Positions 1-8,199 of a DNA stretch of 11,761 nucleotides are shown here, in pieces. The DNA comes from Penaeus vannamei (taxonomy: Eukaryota; Arthropoda; Malacostraca; Decapoda; Penaeidae). Within the stretch, counting starts at the first letter, position 1, and each line of letters begins with the position of its first letter. The stretch lies in NCBI RefSeq assembly GCF_042767895.1, contig NC_091557.1:26373757-26385517 (forward strand), read 5' to 3'. The position numbers were made by a program, and so were the translations under genes. Below the pieces are notes generated by a model, which saw only the letters and a list, made by a program, of their open reading frames with translations, was not told the DNA's origin and made no database searches.

Positions 1-550
1 TTTAGTTTAATCACTACATGGTCGCTTTTTCCTAAAGGGGGACAGTACTCGATATCCTTAATATCGTCGTTATGCTTTGTAAATATTAGGTCAAGCATAG
101 ACGGCCTATCTTGCCCTCTTATCCTGGTATGATTTGTTACATTCTGGAACAGGCAATGCTCATTTATGACATCTAGTAATTTGGCATTCCAAGAATCTGA
201 TTGTACTCTAGGATCTTAACTTTCCCAGTCGATTTTGCTATTAAAATCCCCTGTAATAAGAATTTCTGTTGAATTGGTTTCCGAAAGTTGTAGCACTTCT
301 TGCAGGCTCTTTATTGTCTCTTGAATTAGTTTCTGGTAATTTTCTAGTGACCACACCGATGTTTGAGGTGACATGTATACCGTGGTTATTATTATGTTTA
401 CCCCATTTGTTTCTACCTCAATTACCTTCATCTCCACTATGGGGTCCTGATTAATTTCTAACTCCTTTATAATAATTCCTTTTTTGTTAATATTGCTACC
501 CCCCCTCCATTTCCATCTGCCCTATCTTTTCTCCAAATATTATATCTTTC
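1..550 (-). pseudogene. Endonuclease domain of a non-LTR (LINE) retrotransposon, decayed and partial
   Basis: On the minus strand this encodes most of an endonuclease/exonuclease/phosphatase (APE-like) domain, the nicking enzyme that opens target DNA for LINE insertion. In protein order I see RADGNGGGVAIL (about 518-488), then VYMSP, then ILITGDFNSKIDWES with the GDFN metal/catalytic motif at 251-240, then LDLIFTKHNDDIKDIEY and PPLGKSDHVVIKL with the SDH catalytic triplet at 26-18. The motif order and spacing match Jockey/CR1/L2-group LINE endonucleases; the exact clade is inferred from memory. Damage: an in-frame TAA at 216-218 just after IDWES, and a one-base frame change at the six-T run 480-485. 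A TAG at 551-553 may mark another indel or the end of homology. The N-terminal third of the domain is absent, as expected of a 5'-truncated copy. Reverse transcriptase would lie beyond base 1. The call as a LINE relic is firm; activity is very unlikely. Confidence 0.9.
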
Positions 551-754
551 CTATTTACTCTATATATATTTTTAAAATATTTTATATTTTTATTATATAA
601 TTATTTTTTTAATTATAGAATTGAAGAAAATAAAATTGTATAAAAATTTTATAATTTATACATTATATTAAATATAATATTCATTGTTATTTATATATTT
701 ATTTATTTTATTTTATTTATTTATTATTTGTTGTTTTTTTATTTTTTTTAAAAA

Positions 755-801
<47 letters not shown>

Positions 802-1001
802 TTATATTATTTTTCTTTCAAAAATATATATGCCAAAAAAAATATATATATATAAAATATATATATATATATATATATTTTATATGTATATTATATATAT
901 ATATATATATATATTATATTATATATATTTTATATAAAATATATATATATATATATATATTTTATATATATATATATTTTATATATTTTTTTTTTTTTTT
1001 T
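551..1001. repeat. AT-rich low-complexity block with poly-T and TA palindromes
   Basis: Almost pure A+T. It holds an uninterrupted T43 run at 757-799, TA tracts from about 838 to 985 and a T16 run at 986-1001. The TA part is built of blocks bounded by AAAA and TTTT, giving a perfect 36-bp palindrome at 850-885 and similar ones to its right. Long frames here translate to poly-F or YIYI and are artefacts. No gene is visible. Confidence 0.95.
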
Positions 1002-1152
1002 CTTTTTAATTTTTGGTAATATATATACAACGTACAAAATTTCAAAACACACACACACACAAAAAACAAAAATAAAAATATACAAAGAAATATAATATAT
1101 AATATGAATATTATATATATATATATATATAAAAATATATATATATATATAT

Positions 1153-1195
<43 letters not shown>
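1002..1195. repeat. Compound microsatellite: AC, TA and AG tracts
   Basis: Contains (AC)7 at 1047-1060, A-rich spacer, TA tracts at about 1110-1153, then an uninterrupted AG tract at 1159-1195 (about 18 units). The AG run ends abruptly at normal-complexity DNA. Confidence 0.95.
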
Positions 1196-1197
<2 letters not shown>

Positions 1198-1379
1198 TGA
1201 GCAGAGACATAAATGGAGGGAGTGAGAGGGGTGAGAGCACGGGTAAACCAATATGATCATCAATGTGACTTAGGGAGACCCTCCCTCCCTCCCCTTTTCA
1301 TTGACAGGCAATATTTCTACAAACAAATCGTCCCTTTTGACTGGTGGCACTTAAAACGGAAACACTCAATACTTGGAAT
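1196..1379. other. Non-repetitive DNA, no gene recognised
   Basis: Mixed-composition sequence starting at the end of the AG tract, with G-rich then CCCTCCCTCC-type pyrimidine stretches near 1280-1297. A plus-strand open frame runs through it from about 1213 to 1455, but the protein has no recognisable motif and no coding bias that I can see. Confidence 0.5.
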
Positions 1380-1850
1380 TGTTTCCTCCACCGAAGATGA
1401 AATTCCCGCCCCACTTCTCCATCTCCAGTCTCACTCCACCGCTTTGCTTTGGTGATTCCTTCTCCTCCAAATAGAAGGATGTAAATCCATCACCTTTACT
1501 CCTACAACTCCAGGGAACTCGAGGGAGGAAAGTCCACCTGTTGTCCTCTCCACCAACTTCATCATTAAGGTAAATTTTCATGCCTTTCTAAACCGTATGT
1601 ATTTATTTGGGGAAGCTAAATGCCCCTCATTCTTTTAGTGATTTCAGGGAGACAATTTCACCTATTCTCCTCCACCAATTCCATGCCTGAGAGGAATTAA
1701 GGGATATTTCCACCAACACTATCGTTTTCAGGAAACCAAATTCGTTTTTACTCCACTATATATACACCAATTTGAGAAGGTAATTCCACCTGATTCCACC
1801 AATGGGAAACGAGGAAAATCCACCTCCATTTCCTCCACCACAGGAGGAGA
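1380..1850. repeat. Degenerate dispersed CCTCCACCAA / TCCACCT motif cluster
   Basis: The core TCCACC recurs at least eight times in about 470 bp. Longer units AGGGAG..TCCACCT..TCCTCCACCAA align with TCCACCT-type cores starting at 1533, 1657, 1785 and 1819, giving spacings of 124, 128 and 34. Shorter matches lie near 1382, 1432, 1464, 1487 and 1702. The units differ at many bases, so this is an old tandem array or a recurrent binding motif rather than a young satellite. Seen by eye only; no alignment score is available. Confidence 0.55.
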
Positions 1851-2015
1851 AACGGAAGCCTCGAAGCCCAGAAGCTCCTGACGTGACAAGCCGGCACAAA
1901 GGACCGCCTCCTCGCGGCGCTCCTCCGCTTCCTCGAGCTGTTTAGTCAGCCTCGCGTCCTCGAGTTTCATTGTTACGCCATAATGCACATCGTGTTGACC
2001 TTCGCCGAACTGCCG
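1728..2015 (-). CDS. Hypothetical open frame with coiled-coil-like N-terminal segment, possible exon
   Basis: A minus-strand frame is open from just after a TGA (2016-2018) to a TGA at 1728-1730. The first ATG is at about 1970-1968 and gives roughly 80 residues. It begins MKLEDARLTKQLEEAEERREE, a highly charged stretch with heptad-like leucines that could form a short coiled coil, followed by GLSRQELLGFEASVS and an acidic/hydrophobic tail that runs into the CCACC repeat cluster. The charged part coincides with the CpG-rich island, so GC-rich codons could by themselves keep the frame open. I do not recognise a family. CAG immediately upstream of the frame and several CAG|GTGGA-type donors inside the repeat cluster would allow an internal exon, but such short signals are weak. 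It could equally be a chance frame. Confidence 0.2.
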   Translation of the reverse strand, partial: RQFGEGQHDVHYGVTMKLEDARLTKQLEEAEERREEAVLCAGLSRQELLGFEASVSPPVVEEMEVDFPRFPLVESGGITFSNWCIYSGVKTNLVS

Positions 2016-2130
2016 TCACTACTCGGGGTCGCCGACAGGAACAAACTTCGAGCTGGAGCCCGTTAATACAGGAAGCTTCGAGACAACGTCCTTTGTGTCG
2101 GCCGGGGGGAGGACGCTGGGGCTGAAGGGC
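1840..2130. other. CpG-rich island in AT-rich surroundings
   Basis: By hand count about 30 CG dinucleotides occur in roughly 290 bases, while flanks are AT-rich and bounded on the right by a TA array. Such islands can mark promoters, unmethylated exons or GC-rich transposon remnants. No core promoter element is convincing; TATAAAT at about 2140-2146 on the plus strand leads only into microsatellite. Confidence 0.6.
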
Positions 2131-2222
2131 CCATTAAGCATATAAATGTATATATGTATGTATTTATGCATATATATATTATATGTAAAAAATATATATA
2201 TATATATATATATGTATTATAT

Positions 2223-2271
<49 letters not shown>

Positions 2272-2321
2272 AATATAATATAAATATATATATATATGTG
2301 TATATATATATATATATATAT

Positions 2322-2379
<58 letters not shown>

Positions 2380-2400
2380 TAAGAGTGAGAGAGAGAAACA
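2131..2400. repeat. TA dinucleotide array with long palindrome
   Basis: TA tracts at about 2192-2213, 2229-2264 and 2285-2378, with a short GA tract after it (2384-2396). A perfect 56-bp palindrome spans 2284-2339; its symmetry is fixed by GTG at 2298-2300 and CAC at 2323-2325, so it is not a trivial consequence of pure TA sequence. Confidence 0.95.
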
Positions 2401-2849
2401 GATTTACATATACACATGTAATAAAAAGAAGACAGATACCGAGATATATACTGATTTTAAAGAAGATCAATGTAAAATGAAAGATGTTAAACTTTTCTCC
2501 GCATTCTTCCGACTGAATTCGCGGTTATACTCTTTAAATGTCCTGCGGAATGTTTGATGTTGAGATGAGGCGCGGATTCTAAATCTGAAGAGAGAGATTC
2601 AGTGAAAGTAAAAGTCATTTGCAATCTCAGTTAAAACAGGACCATGCCATTTGTTGAAATGGATTGGAATGCTGTTCATCCCTTAACAATTTGCAATTAA
2701 TTTGTCTTTGTTCGTAAGAATCTGAATTAAATTTGATGGTAATTATGCTAAATGCATTTAACTGTACATTTTGAATAACCCGTCTTCATTATTGTTTTCA
2801 TTCTAAACATTAACACTTATAAAAATACAAAGAGGGCTGCAAAATAAGA
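2401..2849. other. Normal-complexity AT-rich DNA, no gene seen
   Basis: About 450 bases without long frames, RNA gene signatures or obvious repeats. It contains a GC-richer patch near 2515-2580 and ordinary AT-rich DNA elsewhere. Confidence 0.6.
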
Positions 2850-2949
2850 AATAGAGGATAATAATGATAATTATAATTGAAACTTCTTCAATAATAATGA
2901 GAGTAAAAATAATGGTAATGATGAAGATAAAAATGATAATGATAATTGC

Positions 2950-2980
<31 letters not shown>

Positions 2981-3257
2981 GTAATAATAATAATAATAAT
3001 AATAATGAAAATAATAAAATGATGATAATAATAATAATAAAAAAAAATCGTCAATAATAAAAATAAAAATAATAAAATCATAGCAATAAAAATAATATAA
3101 TAATAAATTAAAATTACATAAATATTATTATATATATAAAAAATTATAATAATATATTAAAAATTAAAATTATAAATTTTTATCATTATTATTATTTTTT
3201 ATTTTTTTATTATTATTATCATTTATTATCATTATTTTATTATATATTTAAATTTTT

Positions 3258-3316
<59 letters not shown>

Positions 3317-3360
3317 ATATATCATCATCACAATCATTATCATTATTTAAAATAATAAAA
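2850..3360. repeat. Facing AAT/GAT and ATT/ATC triplet arrays
   Basis: The left half (about 2858-3078) is AAT and GAT triplets, including (TAA)n at 2951-3006 with one G interruption at 2981. The right half (about 3180-3350) is the complementary kind, ATT and ATC. Between them lies an AT-rich centre around 3110-3180. The halves are broadly complementary and could fold back. Protein frames here give only poly-I or poly-N and are artefacts. Confidence 0.85.
3258..3316. repeat. (ATC)n microsatellite, about 19.7 units
   Basis: 59 uninterrupted bases of ATC/CAT repeat, followed by a short TA stretch and a few more ATC units. The lack of interruptions suggests a young, length-variable locus. Confidence 0.97.
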
Positions 3361-4131
<771 letters not shown>

Positions 4132-4443
4132 AAAAGAATGAGAATATGAGCATATTTATCAACAAATTCACTACCTATTTTTACAGTCCCCATTTCCCTC
4201 TGCATATTTCTGATAGCTAACGGGAAAACAGGTTCTTCTTTGATCTTCAAATAGTTTTTTTTTTTTTCTTTTTTCTTCAGTCTGGGTGTGTATCCATCTC
4301 TTATTACTTTCGATACTTATTGTTAAATGTAAATAGAAGCCCACCCGATACTCGTTTTTGCATTCAGAAAGTTTCTACAGCTTCTACATGAACTTTTCAG
4401 CTAATCGGGCTTCTTTAAAAAAATATTTACACACCCCAACCCC
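4132..4443. other. Normal-complexity DNA, no gene seen
   Basis: About 310 bases of AT-rich DNA with a T-rich run at about 4254-4276. Nothing recognisable as coding or RNA. Confidence 0.6.
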
Positions 4444-4526
4444 GCACGCACGCACGCACGTATGGGGATTCCCCACGCACGCACGGGACGCACGCACGAT
4501 GTAAGCACGCACGGGACGCACGCACG
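4444..4526. repeat. ACGC tetranucleotide cluster with duplicated 22-mer
   Basis: Several blocks of GCAC repeat. A 22-base unit built as GCACGCACGG-GACGCACGCACG occurs identically at 4477-4498 and 4505-4526, a 28-base period. The cluster is very CpG-rich in AT-rich surroundings, and its alternating purine-pyrimidine sequence favours Z-DNA. It keeps a minus-strand frame open over 4384-4635, which I regard as an artefact. Confidence 0.9.
4464..4474. promoter_or_regulatory. kappaB (Rel/Dorsal/Relish)-like site
   Basis: GGGGATTCCCC is a near-palindromic 11-mer matching the GGGRNWYYCC consensus of NF-kappaB/Rel proteins. It sits between ACGC blocks. The match is seen in the sequence; function is unproven, and no gene next to it is known in this window. 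Confidence 0.35.
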
Positions 4527-5329
4527 GCGCAGTTGGAACGGGGGCCCGCCATAAAGTTAAACACAGTTTCAAACCAATGAAACCAAAAACCCTTTGTACC
4601 AAGTACAGCATTATGATGAAAGTACAGTCACACACCTTACCCGATGTATTATCCAGCCACTATCAGCAAAAATGCAATTCACGTTTAATATAATAGCTGA
4701 TACAACACGTGTTGTCAATGAAAGGAAATCTACACTAATAAAAGTAGGGCTTGACAGCTTGACACGTTGGTAACGATAATATCATGAGAGATCGGTCATG
4801 ATTACAGGAAACAGATATCCTCATATATTTGATTTAATATTCACCAATTTCATAAATGTCCCGTCATGTAAAAAGAAAAGAAAAGAAGAAAACAATCAAT
4901 AATAAAAGCAATGAAAAATATATAACAAATACACAGCGGTAATCGGGGAGAAGGTAATCAGTAGAGCAGGAATAGAAACGACAGGACACTGCGAATAATA
5001 GTAATATTAATGTATCTGTTGATATACTCACTTGATTTATCATGTAATTGAATATACTAACACTACCTTAAAATTGTCAATTTTAGACACTAAAAATGTA
5101 CTGTTGAAATTACATATCCTGCTTTCTCAATATTTAATAGATTCTTTTGATAATAAACCCATTAACCATTTTATAAAAAAGAAAAAAAATGTAATGGCAA
5201 CTCAGGTATCATTTCGAGGATCTCAGATTATATTTCCAGCAAATATGATAAAAAAAACATCGGATACCACTGTAATTATTACGACTGTTCCTTATAGTAG
5301 TACCATATAATTCAACTGATTTTAAACAT
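4527..5329. other. Normal-complexity AT-rich DNA, no gene recognised
   Basis: About 800 bases without clear coding content. A plus-strand frame ending at 5310 is open for 92 codons but begins at TTG, is AT-driven and has no motif. Palindromes occur at 4702-4715 and 4781-4802 (ATCATGA/TCATGAT, 7-bp stem, 8-base loop), and TTGACA is repeated closely at about 4751-4763. Confidence 0.6.
4702..4715. promoter_or_regulatory. 14-bp perfect palindrome centred on an E-box
   Basis: ACAACACGTGTTGT is perfectly palindromic and contains CACGTG, the canonical E-box for bHLH factors such as Myc/Max, USF and CLOCK/CYCLE. The symmetry extends four bases each side of the core, more than a random E-box would usually show. 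Function is inferred only. Confidence 0.35.
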
Positions 5330-5445
5330 ATATAATAATAGTAGTAGTAATGGTAGTAATAGTAGTAGTAGTGGTAGTAGTAGCAGTAGTAGTAGCAGTA
5401 GTAGTAGTAGTAGTAGTAGAAGTAGAAGTAATAGTAGTAGTAGTT

Positions 5446-5476
<31 letters not shown>

Positions 5477-5588
5477 AAGTAATAGCAGCAGTAGTAGTAG
5501 TAGAAGTAGTAGAAGTAGTAGAAGTAGTAGTAGTAGTAGTAGTAATGACAATAATAATAATAATAGTAGTAGTAATAATAATGATATA
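5330..5588. repeat. TAG/GTA triplet array in a single phase
   Basis: About 250 bases of GTA triplets with GTG, GCA, GAA, GTT, GTC-free and ATA variants. The triplet phase never slips from about 5341 to 5588, so one plus frame reads as Val with Ala, Glu and Ile, and a minus frame as poly-Leu. These are not genes. The last part grades into ATA/AAT triplets. Confidence 0.95.
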
Positions 5589-5735
5589 GATAATGCTAAT
5601 AATAATAATAATATTGATAATCCTAATTAATAATAATAATAAATTTAAATAAAAAATTTTTTCCTAATAATAATAATAAGAGTGATAATCCTAATCCTAA
5701 TAATATTGATAATAATAATAATCATCATCAAAGTT
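5589..5735. repeat. AAT/GAT triplet-rich DNA
   Basis: Continuation of the array on its right, with AATAAT units interrupted by GATAAT and CCTAAT variants, including a doubled CCTAAT at about 5689-5700. Confidence 0.8.
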
Positions 5736-6005
5736 TTCTTACACGCGCATTTTTTTTTTCAAGTTATCAGAAACATTTCCACTTCCGTTCCTCTTTTGCT
5801 CTATTAGAATTTCCTTATTCATGCCGGGCCAAAATGCAGCAGCCACTCCACGCATCTTCGAAATAACTTCCCTTTAAGAATCCCAAGATCGTGCCGTGTG
5901 AAGAGGCAAGAACACCGCTTGAAAGTTGGGAACTGAGTGCTGTGTAAGTATGCTTTGATCAACAGGGGAGAAGCAGCGGTTGCGATTACGTTAAATTTTG
6001 ACGTT
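5736..6005. other. Normal-complexity island between triplet arrays
   Basis: About 270 bases with more balanced composition, lying between two long triplet arrays. A short 27-codon frame at about 5868-5948 ends in a GTAAGT donor-like string (5944-5949), but no coding motif or acceptor supports an exon. Confidence 0.5.
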
Positions 6006-6822
6006 ATGGTAGTAATGGTGATGATTATAATAATCAGATTGTAAAGAAATAACGATGAAAGTGATCATGAAGAAATATATAATAATGATAATAATAATGA
6101 TAATGATAATGATACCAGTAATATTGATAATAATGATAATAACAACAATGATATTAATAATGATAATGATGATGCTAATGATAAAATATTATTATTATAA
6201 CGCTAAAAGTAGGAATAGCAATAGTAATAATAATTATGAAAATAATGATACTGGTAATGATACTGGTAATAATATCGATATTGATATATTGTTAAAAACA
6301 ATGGCAATGATGATGATGATGATAATCATGGTAATGATAATCATCATCATTATCATAACAATGAAAATACTACTACTACTATTACTAATAATAATAATAA
6401 TATAAAAAAGAAAATAATTGCAACAGTAATGATGATCATAATAATAATTATGATAACAGTAATATTAATTATTATAATAATATCAATTTGATGATAAAAA
6501 TGATGATAATAATATCAATTATAATAATAATAATAATATTGATGATGGTGATGATGATACCACCAACTATAACAACACAAATAATAACAATGATAATTTA
6601 AAATTTATGTTCATGATAATGGTAATAATTATAATAATAACAATAAGAGAACTTATAACAGTAATATTAGTAAATGATAATTTATTTGATAATAATGATT
6701 TATATCATAATAATAACAGTGATTATCAATATAATAACAATAATAAAAAATAATAAAAGTAATGATAATAATAATGTGAGGATGATGATGATAATAATAA
6801 TAATAATAATAATATTAATAAT

Positions 6823-6893
<71 letters not shown>

Positions 6894-6925
6894 TAATAAT
6901 AATAATAATAAAATTATAATAATAA
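6006..6925. repeat. Long AAT/GAT triplet array, C-poor on the plus strand
   Basis: About 900 bases of AAT, GAT and ATG triplets with occasional phase shifts. It ends in a nearly pure (AAT)n run at about 6826-6890 and AAT units to 6925. C is scarce on this strand. Frames translate to poly-I, poly-M, poly-N or poly-L and are artefacts. Confidence 0.95.
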
Positions 6926-7158
6926 TACCTAGAAAAACCGCCAAGCAATGGGGTCACTGATGTAATACAAAATTCCCGGAACCGCATCATGGATCATCAA
7001 CAAAATTTAACGGCATCTAAGGTGGACTCTAAGACACACCTCTGGTAAACACTTCATAAAATGTTCTCACAACCTTTTGAGTTATCCTGCTGACCAACGG
7101 AAAAAACAACAAACTAACCAGCGCTACCAATTATTACCCCCTTGACGGAGGTAATAAT
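6924..7158 (-). mobile_element. Interspersed short element with inverted-repeat-like ends and (ATT)n tail
   Basis: Read on the minus strand it starts ATTACCTCCGTCAAG (7157-7141 region), has an internal block CAGCAGGATAACTCAAAA (about 7095-7076) and ends CTTGGCGG...TTCTAGGT before an ATT run. The two ends carry near-complementary motifs: CCGCCAAG at 6938-6945 and CTTGACGG at 7141-7148, matching at 7 of 8 positions. The start, middle and end resemble a repeat I remember as common in marine invertebrate genomes, whose ends read ATTACCTCCGCCAAGG and TTGGCGGAGGT; this is recollection, not a search. The ATT tail is continuous with the AAT array to the left. It encodes nothing. It could be a SINE (tailed) or a small MITE-like element (inverted ends). 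Confidence 0.6.
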
Positions 7159-7630
7159 CAAAAATACGATAACAACAACAGTAGTAATGATGATTTTAAT
7201 AATAAAATGGACAGCATGAATAAATTTATTATTTTATCGTCATGACATATGTGTGTAAGTGTGTGACCAGTTTCTGAGATGAAACTGATTCTGCATATCA
7301 AACGGGAAATGCCTTATCAACAGAGGAGGATAACAATGGTTCTTTTTTCTTTGTATGTATTTTATGCATACCGTGAATTAATCAGAAAAAATAATATAAA
7401 AAAGTAGCTCAAATTAGTTCCTTTATTTTCAGAAAAAAACTTTTTGGTGTATTGTTGCCCCTGGTAACAAATCCAGCATTTCACTTTTGTAATTCAATGC
7501 AACATATTCAATTCATTAAAAAAAAAAAAAAAAAAAACGGTCTCCTGTAAAATGATATTGAAATTGTTTTTTTAGGAACAAACATTCCCAAATTTCTCTT
7601 TTATAAAAATTGGAATAATACAAAAGGTAA
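7159..7630. other. AT-rich normal-complexity DNA, no gene
   Basis: About 470 bases with a few AAT triplets near 7175-7207 and a pure A20 run at 7518-7537. The A run has no target-site duplication or upstream retrocopy that I can recognise. No coding frame of note. Confidence 0.6.
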
Positions 7631-8199
7631 AAAAAGAAAGGGGGAAACTTTCGCCAAAGGAAGGATCCCCACTATCAGAGGGAGGACAGTTTCCCCGGTT
7701 TCAAAGGTTGGTGGACTATTTCCCAGCTTGCTTTGGGTGCAAAACAGATCCCGACCCAAAGAATTTTTGTAGAATTTGTCTGTTACCGGTCTCTTGCTCC
7801 ACCTTTAACGTCTCGCCACAACCCTAATGTTCGATGTGGATCTGTGGGTTTTCGGGACCCAAAAGTGTTCCGTGTTGCTTGATGTTATATCTGTGCTCGC
7901 TGTTCGCCCGGGTGTGGCCCATCCGTACTTACGATGACTGCCCCGGGAAATACTTTTTTTTAGAGGTATGGGGTTTAAAGCGTCACTTCGGGGGCAAGGA
8001 AGATTTTTCCAAGCCTCGACCCGCCGAACCCCCCATATCAGGCTCGTGCCTCCCCTCTCTTTTTTTACGTTTTAAAAAGAGCGCCTCCCCAAATTTCCAC
8101 TACAATTCCTGGTCCACCAAAGGGGTTTTCCATTTTGTTTCGCCAGTCCACATTCGTGCGTTCAGCAAATGGAGGCACTCTATAAGGGTCTGAAAACCC
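7631..8199. other. Higher-GC unrecognised island, possible decayed element
   Basis: Composition shifts sharply toward GC, with many homopolymer clusters (GGGG, CCCC, TTTTTTT). A plus-strand frame of 119 codons runs 7834-8193, and minus-strand frames are also open in pieces, but none shows a motif I recognise. An inverted repeat CTTTGGGT/ACCCAAAG (7731-7738 and 7754-7761, 15-base loop) is present. The pattern of short open pieces in several frames would fit an old coding or mobile sequence broken by indels, or homopolymer errors in the assembly; neither is proven. Confidence 0.4.

Noticed and set aside
684..1240. Open frames on both strands giving poly-Phe and Tyr-Ile repeats
   Set aside because: They are translations of poly-T, TA and AG tracts; no complex sequence or motif.
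1366..1581. 71-codon minus-strand frame with WTFLP and GGGNN segments
   Set aside because: It reads the CCACC motif cluster, has no family match that I know and no supporting signals.
3258..3316. Regular ATC units as a CRISPR-like array
   Set aside because: There are no unique spacers; it is a plain trinucleotide repeat, and the context is eukaryotic.
4384..4635. 83-codon minus-strand Cys/Arg/Val-rich frame
   Set aside because: Kept open by stop-free ACGC repeats; cysteines come from the repeat itself, not from a structured knottin or defensin pattern.
5032..5310. 92-codon plus-strand frame
   Set aside because: Begins at TTG, AT-driven composition, lysine run from an A-rich stretch, no recognisable domain.
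5312..5589. Poly-Leu and poly-Val frames resembling a membrane segment
   Set aside because: Direct readouts of a TAG/GTA microsatellite.
5944..5949. GTAAGT splice-donor string
   Set aside because: A six-base match is expected by chance in a window of this size, and no exon or acceptor accompanies it.
7518..7537. A20 run as the tail of a processed retrocopy
   Set aside because: No recognisable gene sequence upstream, no target-site duplication; A-runs are common here.
7834..8193. 119-codon plus-strand frame as a gene
   Set aside because: No motif, odd Pro/Phe/Trp content, and a comparable frame on the opposite strand; kept only as part of an unexplained island.
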